Program-made: the position numbers and the translations under genes
Source: Inonotus obliquus
Lineage: Eukaryota > Basidiomycota > Agaricomycetes > Hymenochaetales > Hymenochaetaceae
Assembly (NCBI GenBank): GCA_032164295.1
Contig: JAJHTX010000002.1
Coordinates: 4,030,001-4,094,000, forward strand
Direction: 5' to 3'
Length of the DNA stretch: 64,000 nucleotides
Notes under the pieces: generated by a model
What the model saw: the letters and a program-made list of their open reading frames with translations, nothing else
What the model was told of the DNA's origin: nothing
Databases searched by the model: none
Part shown: piece after piece, positions 12,219 through 25,487 of the stretch
Layout of the letters: each line of letters starts with the position of its first letter
Position numbering within the stretch: the stretch's first letter is position 1

Positions 12219-15200
12219 CTACATTACAAGACTGTAGTCTCCAGCAGCAACTCTTCTCGCTGTCCCTGTCTTTACCCACTTCTCGTAATTGAACGGAGGT
12301 ATGCCTTGTCCACTCCCTGTCGTCCCCCCGGTTGTTCCATTAACATGACCTCCTAGGTTTCCTACGCCTCCTCCTGTCCCGGACATTATGCCGATACTAG
12401 TTTCCCTCTTTCCGCCATCTTCTTTAAGTAGCCGTTCTACATGATTCGGACTTGCAAGTTGCACATGCCGTATGTACGCGTCTTCAGCCGGCGCAGTATC
12501 CCAATCTTGTCGATCGCCCAGACCGGTACGAACAGCCTTGGCGTATACGTCTAGATCCTGACGCCACGGGAACTTTTCGTCTTCCACGAGGAGCGATTGG
12601 TACTGGTTGATATACCTAACAAACAAACAAATAAAAGGATGTGGAATTTACAATAAACGTCTGGTAAATAATAAAGCTGACTGAACGAGAACGAGACTAA
12701 CGTACCCTTCGTACTGTTTCAGTTCTGAATCTGGCACTTTCGGATCCATCAATTGTCCTACGATGTATTCCGTCGTGTTCTTTTCCCCCGGTTCTAATTC
12801 CCGCGCAGCCTGCTTGGACTCGCTCTTGTGCACCGGTTTTCGAAATGATTTATGCATACTTGATGGAGGTCGGGTGCCCATCCATCGGCGGACGCCTTGC
12901 ATGAGCCTATTTTCGCGGATCAGTTTCTTTTTGGGCGTCTCCTTTTTAGTTAGTTGCCTACGTACCCGGGTTGCATAATTGAGTGATGTGGATTGAATGG
13001 ACTTTGGTGGAGGTCCTTCACCGTCTTTCTGTGGGATAAACATGTTAGATCAATTGGTGCTATCTATATTCTGGACGGCGACGTACCCCGGCAGCTTCAG
13101 CGTGCTATTCATCGAGTATGCAAAGTGCTTTCCGAGACTCGTAAATAACAGAGGTCGATAATACTCGATCCAAAACTCGGCGCGATGTTCCGCGAACTCT
13201 TTCAATCCCTTCTCGCATTCTTCCAATCGATACGCGGTCTCAAGGTGCTTTGGATCAAACCATGCTCGGTATCCATCACGTCGAGATGGTCGTGTGAGAG
13301 TCCGCTCGGACTGTACACCTAAAAATAAGTTTATCGCAGCTTGCTTGTCCGCATCAAGCACCGTGTTCGTGTAAAACCGCCGTATATTCTCAATGATATC
13401 GCGCGAATGGCTGTTCCAATGCGGCATCCGCCGATATGTCTCTACACGGTTCACGAGCGCACTTCCTGTATACTGCAATGCGAGCGTGTCGCCGTGATCA
13501 TGGTACATTTCTGTCAGCATATTCACTGCGTCTGAGTCAAATGACAGATTGGGGCTGTCGACCACCCCGAGCGCATATAGCTGGTGACCCAGGACACGCT
13601 TTCCGAACACGAATTGTGCTGCGTTCGTCCTGTCAAGGCAGTCAACGCAGTTCGTTCTACATACCCCGTTCTGCAGAGAGATGGTCGATCGGTATGGTGC
13701 AGATGGCTCGTCGCGCAGTTTATGCGACACGGGTTCCGGGCCAGAATGGAAGAAGCCGGTTAATTGGATAGCTTCTTCCGCGATGTCTTCGAGATAGCTT
13801 ATCACATCTTGAGTTTTCCTGGAGGGACATGAGTACATGATGCCAACAACCAGCGCTTTCTCACTCTTTGTATGCCCGGGACATATCCCAAGCGCGGTAG
13901 ACCATCTTCTTATCCTCTGGTAAAAATTGATTGAGATACTGGACACACTGCGTGTACTCATCCAGGAGCTTGCTCTCCCGAGGGACGGGCTCCCGTCGCT
14001 TAATAAGGTTCAGGATTATGATCGGCGTTCCATAACGACTGAAGAGGTTGTCGAAATGCATAGCAGCGGGAGTGAAGAACGGATCAACGACGCTGACTTG
14101 AAGCTCGTGAGTAAGTTTGTCGCATGAGTGAACGGTCAAGTGCACATACTATCTATTGGAGGTCTAGGCGTCATTCCGTTTATCTCCTGAGTCCAATAAA
14201 TTGGAATACTTCCTCGGTACTACATTGGCTTCTAAGTCACAGTGCGTGAGACGTACAAAGTTCACCTACTTGGACATAGCTGGTATAATGTGGACTGGGA
14301 GCACGACGAGGTCTTCTTGAAGGATCTGATGAGAAATCTCGTGGAGTCGGATAGTAGAACGGCGTCGTCAACGCTTCAGAGACAATTTGCTCTGTTTCAA
14401 CTTCGTTTGCTACGTTTCCCTCATCATTGACCCCGCGCTTGAGATATCTAGTGCCAGCGTAATGGCGGGAACGCCGCGCGATTAGGGTAATGAATATCAC
14501 ACGTCCTAGAACGGTAAGCTCTGCCAAGGGTGAGCTCGATAAAGCGAATGAAACCAAGAGACTGAGAGAAAAAGCCTACTAGCTTGATCAACATGCCCAT
14601 GTACCAAAGGGAGGATCCAATGAGATTTGATAGGACCTCCCTCACGCTTCAAAAATGGTGCTGTAAGCATATGATAGTTCCACGCAAAGCGGTCGTTGAA
14701 GTTCCATTTGTCCGATGCCTCAGTTGGAACGGGCTGTGACATGTTATGCTGGAGCGTGGATGTCAAATCATACGTATAGCTACAATCGGATTAGCCCTGG
14801 GAGTTGAATGGATAATGAAGTGTATGGACCTGAAGTAGAAATTCTTGGACATATCGACTTGTTTGAACGTAGTGATATATCTCTGCTCTTCTGCTGGCTT
14901 CTCGATTCTCTGATTGGAGCAGATGGGTATCATGTCGGTGCTTTCGCAGTGGTATAGATAGTGCCCGCCTAATAACGCAACAACAGATCTCTTTGAAATG
15001 GCAATCATGTACCAGCCTGCTGTAAATTTTATAAATCCTGTTGAGGAAGATGAGCACATTCGCAATGAGTAACAATACAGGGGACTACCTGCGATGCCGA
15101 ATATGACCCTTGCCTTCCCTAGACCACCACTGCCCTTGTTTCCATCTTCCAGCATTTTCAGCATCCCACTCATCTGCTTTCCCGTGTATATTGTGTCATC

Positions 15201-15575
15201 CTCGTTCACGACAAGCTCATCTTGTGACGTCCTGTCAATCTTCATAATACGGTGGCGCGAGTCTGATGTGTTGGACGCAACGAGGTAGAAACGTGTCCTA
15301 TTCTCATACAGAATGAACTTATTCAGAGCCAAAGGGCCCTTCTGTGCTTGCGGTGGCGGGATGTAGGAGAGTGAGGGGCGTGGCCCGCTACTTGTACCTG
15401 CATGAGTGCTTGTCTTGCGAGAGCTGCGCGAGTGGAAGGAGGGCGCAGGTTCAATCTTTGGCGAGGGTGGATAGGATAAGGTAGTCACTGTCGGGCTTGC
15501 ACTGCTACTGTGCAGACTAGGGGGACCGTTTGGAAGACGCAACGTAGCAGATTTGTCTTGCTCTGAGTTCTCCAT
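12219..15575 (-). CDS. FIG4: polyphosphoinositide phosphatase FIG4 (SAC domain)
   Basis: Nine exons: 15575-15089, 15037-14830, 14779-14580, 14520-14270, 14219-14150, 14096-13865, 13818-13083, 13028-12706, 12615-12219; 967 residues. FIG4 removes the 5-phosphate from PI(3,5)P2 on the vacuole or late endosome, in a complex with the PIKfyve kinase Fab1 and scaffold Vac14. Seen: the SAC-domain start [18 protein letters not shown], a GGHYLY element, [15 protein letters not shown], the phrase [15 protein letters not shown], and the catalytic [10 protein letters not shown] with C540 and R546 of the CX5R loop. These phrases fit FIG4 better than Sac1. The C-terminal 200 residues are less conserved. The start is uncertain: the frame is open upstream to 15695, but ATG 15575 leaves room for a promoter shared with the divergent gene. 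The donor of the seventh intron at 13082 (GTCGCC) is unusual; the standard GTACGT four bases upstream would break the frame. Confidence 0.93.
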
Positions 15576-15831
15576 AAGTGCCAAGGTAGATTTATAACAT
15601 ACCCGTGGTTGAAGAAGGTGCAGATCGACGCTCAGGGGCAAGGAGGGCATGCTGGGCTGCTTACGTAGTCTCACCACGGCACATTCGTTCGTCACGCCTC
15701 GGCTCCGGCTCCATCCGGTTATGTATGTACATGTAGTGTCCTCAAGGCTCCCACTTGTCTACTACTACCTGCTACCTACCACCACCCTATCAAGTATACC
15801 AGGACCAGGAACTGCGATTGGGACACAGACG
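15576..15831. promoter_or_regulatory. shared divergent promoter region
   Basis: Only 256 bases lie between the chosen start codons of FIG4 (minus) and the next gene (plus), so both promoters must share this stretch or reach into the neighbour's leader. A TATA-like TTATAAAT read on the minus strand lies about 10-20 bases before the FIG4 start, which is too close for a classic TATA box. Inferred from layout; no factor site is recognised. Confidence 0.45.
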
Positions 15832-17190
15832 ATGCAATCAGCGTCGAAAGGCCTGGGGCATATCGCCTCAGGCGTACGGTCGCTGCACGTCTATGCCCAC
15901 GTTCCACGTCCTCCGGCAGGCGGTGCAGGCGCACACCACCATCCATCTCGCCCACCGACGACGTCCGTTGCCGGCAGAATCTTACATACCACGAGAACAG
16001 CATTTACGCGCTTCCTTACGCACCTTACCGCTCCCGGTGTCTCACACCCTGTCGCATGGGGTCCAGCAGCTAGAGACTTATCTACCAGAGTTAATGCAAG
16101 CGTGAGACCACCATCGATCCAGCAGTGTTTATCCCTGCCCGCACGTCAAGCTCTTTCAAGACCACGAGCAGGCCCGCCTTTTCTTCCTCGTGCAACGCCC
16201 GCATCTAGGAGCACAGTTCATGTTGGGCTTGGGACCGCACGTAACTTTACAACTGCACGACCACTGTTACAGCAACTCACTCAAAATGTTCCCGTTGTCG
16301 GTCGTGCTATCTATGAGGCCGATTGGGACATTGAGAAGAGAAAATTGAAGGATAAACAGAGGGGGCTGAAGACATCCGATGCAGAGAAGGAGAATGTTCA
16401 AAGAGGCAGTATGCTTCGTGCAAAGCCTGTTGACAGGAAGATGAAGGAACTGGAGCGCTACTTCCCCACGGACGAACCTACCGGTCAAGAAGTGACAACG
16501 GTTCTGCTCGTTCCTCTCGCTCCTACGCCGTCATCACGACTTCCATTGACTGAGACGCGTGGAGATCACCCTACGCTCCTTGTAGTTTCCGACTTACAAG
16601 AGATCTTATCGACTCACCACATACATTCACTACGAGTTTCTTCACTTTTCGCTCGACTTGACGCGTGCGGGGTATGGGAGAAGGGTGCAACGTTTACCGC
16701 ATTGGGAGATGCAAGCGGACTTTGCACAGTGCTTCGTGTAGAATTCAAAGGTTGGACGGAGGGCATGGTGAGAGACGTCATGGGTGGCGCGGGTCGGGGC
16801 TGGTGTCAGGTTGTAGAGTTTAAGGAGGACGAAGGCAAGTGTCTGTCGGAGGACGCCTCGCCCATACCGACATCGACGACGGAGCCAGAACACGATCCAG
16901 CAACGTCCGTGGTCCTTCCAACGTTGGATTTTTCGGCTTCGTTTCACGCCGCTTGTGCATCAGTTAGTGCACCACCGTCACCACCATTGTCGAGTGCCTC
17001 GTCTCCAATTCTTAACGTATCGGAGCTGAGTTTATCGCCATCCTCGGATTTCGAAATGGACATTCGTGGTGATATTGACGTGGATGCGATACTTGACGAT
17101 TATTCTGATATTAGCTCGGGCTCGGGCTCCATAATGAGTTTCAGCTCTGATTTCCTTCAGCGGTCAAATACGGGACCTGCTGACGATTAG
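15832..17190 (+). CDS. unrecognised protein with mitochondrial-type N-terminus
   Basis: A single exon of 452 codons. I do not recognise a domain. The first 150 residues hold many Arg, Ala, Ser and Pro but almost no acidic residue (the first Asp is near position 80), the composition of a long mitochondrial targeting region. A block around residues 140-170, TARNFTTARPLLQQL followed by VVGRAIYEADWDIEKRK, looks like the conserved core. The C-terminal 100 residues are Ser/Asp-rich and end in a low-complexity Ser-Gly-Asp tail. ATG 15832 was chosen because it begins the acid-poor region; the frame is open upstream to 15649, which would add 61 hydrophobic residues overlapping the promoter shared with FIG4. 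The next gene begins about 200 bases downstream on the same strand. Mitochondrial location is an inference from composition. Confidence 0.7.
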   Translation: MQSASKGLGHIASGVRSLHVYAHVPRPPAGGAGAHHHPSRPPTTSVAGRILHTTRTAFTRFLTHLTAPGVSHPVAWGPAARDLSTRVNASVRPPSIQQCLSLPARQALSRPRAGPPFLPRATPASRSTVHVGLGTARNFTTARPLLQQLTQNVPVVGRAIYEADWDIEKRKLKDKQRGLKTSDAEKENVQRGSMLRAKPVDRKMKELERYFPTDEPTGQEVTTVLLVPLAPTPSSRLPLTETRGDHPTLLVVSDLQEILSTHHIHSLRVSSLFARLDACGVWEKGATFTALGDASGLCTVLRVEFKGWTEGMVRDVMGGAGRGWCQVVEFKEDEGKCLSEDASPIPTSTTEPEHDPATSVVLPTLDFSASFHAACASVSAPPSPPLSSASSPILNVSELSLSPSSDFEMDIRGDIDVDAILDDYSDISSGSGSIMSFSSDFLQRSNTGPADD

Positions 17191-17398
17191 CGCGTTTCTG
17201 TTTGATACTAAAGTTCTTATGATTGAATGTAACTTTTTCCTGTACATGTGCCAATGAAACATGAGTCGCGTGCCGTCTCGTGCCATGCATCCGACGAGTG
17301 AGGATAGACGTGACGTGAGATGGTGCCATGCATGATCCTTGTTATCGGATTGGTCATGACTAACATACAGTATTAATACCTCTCACCGCTCAACCATC

Positions 17399-19162
<1,764 letters not shown>

Positions 19163-19787
19163 TCTGTCTTCCCTTCCACTTTATTCATCACCCAGCCTAC
19201 GATGAAAGAGACTTCTGCCATTTCCGTCGCTTAGGGCTTCCTTAGTTGAGAGATAGACTCAGAATACTATTAGCAACGGATTCCAAAGGAACAAGACAGA
19301 TAATGCATGTACTTGTACATTAAGTGTAGAGTGTGTAGAGTGTTTTGAGAATCAATCAATAAGTCGAATTCTTTCGTAATCAGACTGTGATTAATGGGTT
19401 GCTAAATCTAGAAATATGATCAGCAGGTTGCTGATATGATAAATGTTGAGTAGAGCTCTTCTTGGAAGGAAGATTGTGACATCCACACGTTCGTCTGAAC
19501 CACCGAGAGGTTACTACTTCATCGCAGTCCGTCTCACATCTGTTTCTCTGAATTCGAAGGAAAAGAACGAAATACTATTACGAACTTGTCCTTATTGGTT
19601 GTCCAGCCGCATTACAACCTCGTCTTTGACACCTAAACCCTATTCTGATTCAGCGTCTGACGCTCGGGGAACGTAAAAACGCCGCTACCACCATCGTACA
19701 CGCGCAGGAGAAAGGAAAAGGAGCGTACGACACGAAAAGGAATCGGGCGAAAAGAGGTTTTCTTCTGTGGTGATAGGTTGATCAAAC
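19163..19787. other. intergenic region upstream of SUMO
   Basis: This 625-base stretch lies between glutathione reductase and SUMO on the same strand and should hold the 3' end of the first and the promoter of the second. It is AT-rich in its first half. One open frame of 77 codons (19443-19676) has no recognisable features and is probably chance. Confidence 0.5.
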
Positions 19788-20576
19788 ATGTCTGAAGAGG
19801 AGAACGGAAGTGGTGTCGCACCACCGCCACCAGCTACGCATGAGGAGGTGGACGACTCTGTCGCGCCAAAGCAGGAGGATCCAAATGCTCCGATTAACAT
19901 CAAGGTGCGTTGTATGTTTTCTTTCTTCACATCGTCGATGTTGGTTTTCTTTGACGAGAAGGATGAAGACGTTTCGTAATCCCTCTACTACTCGACTTTA
20001 TTTCATTCCTTTTTCCATTTTTTCCATTTCGATTTCATTCGTATTCAATCTACTTTGCACGTTATACTCGCTGTGATGTGGCACATTTGTGCTCTTAGAT
20101 TCTGAGAAGGATGCTGATAAATCTTTTGCCTCCGGCAACCTAACAGGTGTTATCTGCTCAAGGAGAAGAAGTGTTCTTCAAGATCAAGCGAAGCACGAAA
20201 TTGAGCAAGTTGCAGACAGCATACGCGCATAAAATCGGGAAGGAAGTGAACACTATAAGGTGTGTTTTGTGTTGTACCCCCTTCGTGGCTTGATGCGGGA
20301 GAGAGAAGCTTAAACCTCGTCCACGCGTTATTTTCCAGATTTTTATACGATGGGGAGCGGATTAACGAAGATGACACTCCAGCGAGCTTGGAGATGGAAG
20401 ATAACGGTATGATAATGATGTTCTTTGGCTGTCTGATGTTGTTTTGTTGCTTACTCCTCGTGGATGCGCAGATACTATCGATGTTATGGTTGAACGTCAG
20501 TCCTTTGCTTTACGATATCTCATGCAATCATCAACTGACTCATTCTTCATCTTCAGAGGTCGGAGGGCATCTATGA
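19788..20576 (+). CDS. SMT3: SUMO (ubiquitin-like modifier, SMT3/Pmt3)
   Basis: Five exons: 19788-19904, 20147-20259, 20339-20406, 20472-20495, 20557-20576; 113 residues. SUMO is conjugated to lysines of nuclear and other proteins. Seen: an acidic, Pro-rich flexible N-terminus, then INIKVLSAQGEEVFFKIKRS, the ubiquitin fold with RFLYDGERINEDDTPASLEM, and the C-terminus VGGHL. The Gly-Gly at 110-111 is the conjugation site; the last two residues must be cut off by a Ulp-type protease. Intron 1 is 242 bases, clearly longer than the other introns here. The fourth coding exon is only 24 bases and the last 20. The neighbour in the same orientation is TFIIS. Confidence 0.97.
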
Positions 20577-21093
20577 TTTCCATCGTGGTACATTATCATC
20601 CGAAACGTCGCTCTCGTGCATTTCTCTACTCGCGTTCTTTTCTGTGTACCGATCTGTGTCCTCTTTTGTCTCTCTTTGTCTAGTTGTATTCGATTCAGAT
20701 CCCCAAACAGCAATTAAATAAGCTCATTCTTTCTGAATGCGCGTTGATTTTCCAGTTTGTTCTGGTGGCAAGCTTGTCAATTGATTACGCGTTCTTTATG
20801 ATGTATATGCGTAGCCAATTGCAATGAAATGAATGTGCCAAGGAGAGTACCTCTTTAGGGCCGGCACGACTTCGAAGTGGCACATGAGTGCCGCGACACA
20901 GCATTTTGGACTTTACCTATGAGCACGAAAGTCCAGGAGTGGTGTCAACGGCTATACATTACTTAGCTACAGTAGAACAGAGCATATACAAAAGAAAGAG
21001 CAGAGAAAACACAACGAGGGAAACGAAACGAAACAAGTCACACAGACAGTGTATCGAGTATCGAGACGAAATACGTTACCGCCTGGAAAAGGG
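20577..21093. other. intergenic region between SUMO and TFIIS
   Basis: 517 bases between two genes on the plus strand. The purine-rich stretch from about 20,980 to 21,080 just before the TFIIS start is probably its 5' leader. No gene or known signal is seen. Confidence 0.5.
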
Positions 21094-22877
21094 ATGTTAG
21101 ACGTGGTTGAATTGAAAAAGCTTGCGAAAGAGTTGCAACAGGGGGAGAGTGTTCAGGTTCGTTTTGTTTTTTCTGTTTCTTCTGGATGATCCCTTTTTAC
21201 GTTGATTTTCTGGTTTGGTATTTGCTGATCTGGCTTTTTGGTTGTAGGGAACGGTTGCTATCTTGCAGTTGTTGAAGAAGGATGTCGTCGCGAGTGAGAG
21301 CCTCTTGAGGGTACGTGCCTTGTTTCCTCTCTCATCCGTGCCTCTCTTTCATTCACAACTCCTCGCCACTACACCCTATGTCTTTCTCCCCATACCTTCC
21401 TATTGAAATATATATGGTCATACTAACTTGGGTGGTTCGTTCATGATATTCAATTTGGAATTTGGTTCGGTATCATGTAGGAGAGCAAAATCGGACTTGC
21501 AGTGGGCAAGTTGCGCTCGAATGCGTCGAGGGAGGTGGCGGATTTGGCAAAGGAACTTGTGAAGAAGTGGAAGAACGAAGTTGGAGGGTCTAAGGGCGGA
21601 TCAGGCTCTGGAGTCAATTCTACACATGTTCATGCTACAGGTGTTGGTGCTGCTAACAAACCGACTCGTAAGCACTTCGAAGTTGTCTTTTCTTCTCAGA
21701 GTTGTGTGTATTGACGTTCTCGTTCCTTTACGCATTCTATCATATACTTTCCCGACTCGCGACCCCGTCTCTTTGGTCGTATGCGACTTGACCACTCTAT
21801 CTTGCGAATTCCGTATCGCGTACATTACAGCGGTGCGAAAAGCATCTGTGGCGGCAGACTCAGTTGCCTCTCCTACTACTCCGACTGGTTCCTCCTTCAC
21901 GCGGTCGGCCAAGTCGGATGGATTGATTATTAACGTTACGAAAGACAAGACTCGGGATAAGTGTATCGAGTTGATATATGATGCGCTTTCGTTGGATTCT
22001 GTTGCTCGTAAGTGTTGTTCTCATTCCTCGTATTACAGTCTCCCCTTCCGACCCTCGAAGAAGGCGGAGACAATCTATTCTTTAGACCATAACTATTGCT
22101 GGTGCTGACTTGGACCTGATTATTTGCCAATCAGCCTCCGACGTCATCCTGAAACGAGCAACAGCGATAGAAGCTATCATTCTCGCAGACCACAACAACG
22201 ACATGGGTAAAGATTACAAAGGAAAGATTCGATCTTTATATCTTAATCTGAAGGATAAGACAAATCCGGGTCTACGACGAAACATTGTTAGCGGGGAGCT
22301 TGCTGTAGGCAAGTTTTGTAAGATGACCAGTCAGGTGGGTGGAGTACTTTCAGCGTTCTCTCTGATAATGCGTATCGTGGTCGATATTGAACTAACATGA
22401 AAATTCTTCTTTCAACTCTCCCTTCGCAACGTAATAACCATCTTTCCTTCGATGCGACACTTACTATCCGAACAGGAAATGGCCTCGGAAGAACGCAAAG
22501 CCGCTGATGCAGCGATCCAGGAGGAGAATTTCCATAAATCCCTTGGCGCAGAGGAACAACAGGCCGAAACGGATGCGTTCCAATGCGGGAAGTGCAAACA
22601 GCGCAAGACGCGTTACCGCCAGGCGCAAACACGGAGTGCAGATGAACCTATGACTGTATGTCTCGTTTTTCCTCTCCTTTTTTGTCGTCTTCTCTTCGAA
22701 TGGAAGGATAAGCTGATTGTTTGATTCTTGTTGGCTCGTTTGACGCTTGTTTGAATGGATTTGATGCAGACCTTCGTGACGTACGTTCTCTTTCCTTGCT
22801 CTGACTTATTGCGCTGGAGCGCTGACTTTGTGCTTCGTAGATGCGTAAACTGCAATCACCGATGGAAGTTTTCTTAG
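21094..22877 (+). CDS. DST1: transcription elongation factor TFIIS
   Basis: Eight exons: 21094-21156, 21248-21310, 21481-21667, 21831-22007, 22135-22334, 22476-22655, 22770-22780, 22841-22877; 305 residues. TFIIS inserts into arrested RNA polymerase II and triggers transcript cleavage. Seen: the N-terminal LW-type domain (residues 1-75, LAVGKLRSNASREVADLAKE), a Gly/Ser/Thr linker, the central polymerase-binding domain (AIEAIILADHNNDMGKDYKG, then LKDKTNPGLRRNIVSGEL) and the C-terminal zinc ribbon with C267, C270, C295 and C298. The cleavage hairpin RSADEP carries the essential acidic pair D286-E287. The seventh exon is only 11 bases long, encodes T-F-V plus two bases of the next codon, and is required to keep the ribbon in frame. 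Introns of the 5' half (91-170 bases) are longer than the local norm. Confidence 0.97.
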
Positions 22878-23260
22878 GTCCTTGTATAACTCTACCCTCC
22901 CGCTCCCCATATCACACGTGGTCTGCTTATTCTCCCACTTCCGCCACTTCCTTTTACTCGTCCCCCTTTCCCCCGTTGCTTGCACCTTCGACTTTGATAT
23001 TCGGCTCGGTCTGGGAACCTTTCCTCACCAACCCTTTTAATGAATTTCTGTTCGATATTATTATTTTTGCCATTTCCCCGTCTATTTCGCGCGCGTATGA
23101 ACGTGCTTCTCTATCACCTTGTATTCGATGCCTGGGATAACTGGATGCAGAGAACGAAAGAGCAGTAGAATGATATATCAATTAAGTAATGTCATAGCGG
23201 AAGTTACAACATGAGATGAATGAGTGCAATGTAGTCAAAAGCCGGGAGGGAGATAAGAGT
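22878..23260. other. convergent 3' region
   Basis: 383 bases between the stop codons of TFIIS (plus) and PRP46 (minus). It is rich in pyrimidines on the plus strand. It should hold both cleavage and polyadenylation regions; no gene is seen. Confidence 0.5.
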
Positions 23261-24852
23261 CTACCCTTGTTCTGAATAGATCTGTACGTTATTTAGTAGG
23301 TGTCAATTGGGTTGTTATAAGGCACGTACTTTGATAGTCTTATCCGCGCAACCTGTTATCAAACGCGTTCCGGTCAGGTCAAATGTAGAGCAGAATATGC
23401 CAGATTCCGCCTCAAGAGAACCGGGTTGTGGAACATCATCCATTGTTTGGAAGGCAGTCCCGCTATTATAATCCCACAGCGTAATCGAGCCATTGTCCCC
23501 TGGAAGGAATTATAAGACATAAGTAACCAACTATTTCTTCCATTCAGTTTTAGCTCACCTCCAGAGAACAAAACCCCCTCAGAATTCACAGACAACGTAT
23601 TAATAATCGCGTTTTGGCCAGAAAAGTTAAAGACGAATGTTCCATCCGGGCACTTCCATTTCTTAATGTTGTTCCCGCCAGCTGAGGCGCTCGCGAAGGA
23701 ATACTCCGTCGGGTGAACGGTGAGTGCGCGAACGCTTTTTTTGTGATGTGTGAGTGTCGTCATAGTCTTGCCCGCAGCGAGGTCCCATAAGCGTACAGTT
23801 GTGTCCATACTGCCCGTTATCACCTGTGGGTCACTCTCTTGACACTTGACATCTGCGATTGTTGCGGTATGTCCGGTGAGGACGTGAATTGGTGCCTTTG
23901 TGCGCATGTCCCAGACTCGCGCGGATGCGTCTCGACCTGCTGTAACGAGGACATCGAGCGTTGGATGGAGACTTAGGCTATACACGCCTGACAGATGTCC
24001 GTGGTAGTGACGGATGACTTTGTTAACCTCGAGGTCCCAGCATTTCACCATCTGCGCAACATTTTCATGTTAGACATCATTGACCATCTCAATGAAAAGA
24101 AGGTATACCTTATCTTCACCGCATGAAAAGAGGTATGGATGTCGGGGAGAAACAGCAAGGCCCCGAACAGTCGAAATGTGCCCCGTCAAACTCAACTTCA
24201 GTTCTCCCGAAGCTAAATCCCATATCTTGATGACACGGTCTCCTGCACCCGTAGCAAACCACTTATTCCCTGGTTCCACTGCAACTGACCGCACCCAGCC
24301 GAGGTGTCCAGAGATGACTCGCATGAGCTTCCATTGCGGATGGTATACGGGCTTTATGGTCCGTGTTGTTTTGTGCAGGGCGAGAGCTTTTGAGAGAGTG
24401 TTGTGAGAAGCGAGGGTGGATGGCTGCGCTTGGGGAGTGGGGTCAATCTTCGCTATCATTCTGGTGGTTTCGGACGAAGCTGAAGAAAAGTCAGAAATGG
24501 AGAAAGAAAGAAGGATGATGATACAGTTGGTGACTTACGAGCTGCCTCAATCAACTTTCGCTCCTGCTTGGGCCTTGCGGGACCGACTGGGCCTTGTTGT
24601 GACAGCAGCGCAGTTGGAAGTTGCTTATAGTCTTTGTATTCATCGTGTATTTTCACGCTCAGTCGTAATTTTGCACTGGTACGTACCGGTTCAGCTTCTT
24701 CGCAGCAATGAGAGAAAATGTAGCAACGAATTATACCTTGTCTCCTCCTCCTTCAAAGGATCTGACGCAGAAGCAAATATAGAGAAAGTACGCTTTGTAC
24801 TAGTGCGCGCAATGGGTTCCAGAGGCGGGAGTGGCACCGATTCCAGCGACAT
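23261..24852 (-). CDS. PRP46: pre-mRNA-splicing WD40 protein PRP46/PLRG1
   Basis: Six exons: 24852-24737, 24675-24539, 24479-24109, 24051-23559, 23499-23330, 23281-23261; 435 residues. The protein is a core part of the Prp19/NTC complex in the activated spliceosome. Seen: a short N-terminal region with KRTFSIF followed by [19 protein letters not shown], then a seven-blade WD40 domain starting at [19 protein letters not shown], with [33 protein letters not shown] and [19 protein letters not shown], phrases nearly invariant in PLRG1 proteins. The C-terminus is DKTIKIYSEQG, the last seven codons lying in a 21-base final exon. Intron 1 was placed to restore the KEEETSAKLRL frame; its CTGAAC branch site supports this. 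Introns are 48-61 bases. Confidence 0.95.
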
Positions 24853-25487
24853 GTTGTAGTGTAGAGAGAGAGCAAGAGAAGGTCGCTGATGCTCACACGT
24901 CGATCCCTTCCTTTCGGTAACGGCGGACCATCAAAACTTGTGGCTCCAGTTCTTTCCAGTCCAGCAATATTGTTTCAGCCAGCGGGTAACACTTTGTCAG
25001 GTATCATAAGGAGGAACTACAACCAACATTCTTCTTGTCACTTCTTCAACAATAAACAAGCTGCTCAGTCCACCCGTGCAACTTTACCAACTTTTTTGCT
25101 CTGAACTTCTCTCATGATCTACCGTACCGACTTCTGTACGATTCCTTATGAGAAACACTACCAGGTATTCCAAATGCGTGGATCTCATCGAAAGATTCAG
25201 CGGTCTCATGCATGACTATCTTGACAGGGAGACATGCACGGACAGACAGGTTACTTACGGGCTGCATCCTTGGCGATCACACTGCTCTAGATATACATTG
25301 CCTCGAAAAGCGCTCCCGGTTCTGCCTCTACAAAGGATGGATTTCCTAGGTGACTGTACGTTTCGCACCACGCCACGGTTAACACTTGGTCAACAGCTTT
25401 CACCAATTGATATGCAGTCCCTTTGCGAGCTGCAGTGGTTTGCGCATAACATTGCGACTCTCGTTTCTATAAGTATGGGGCAACTGA
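24853..25487. other. divergent intergenic region
   Basis: 635 bases between PRP46 (minus) and the next gene (plus), expected to hold both promoters. Open frames at 24889-25104 (71 codons) and from 25148 overlap this stretch. The second (164 codons, another frame) runs into the next gene and could contribute an upstream exon, but I could not find a convincing splice that joins it. Confidence 0.4.
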
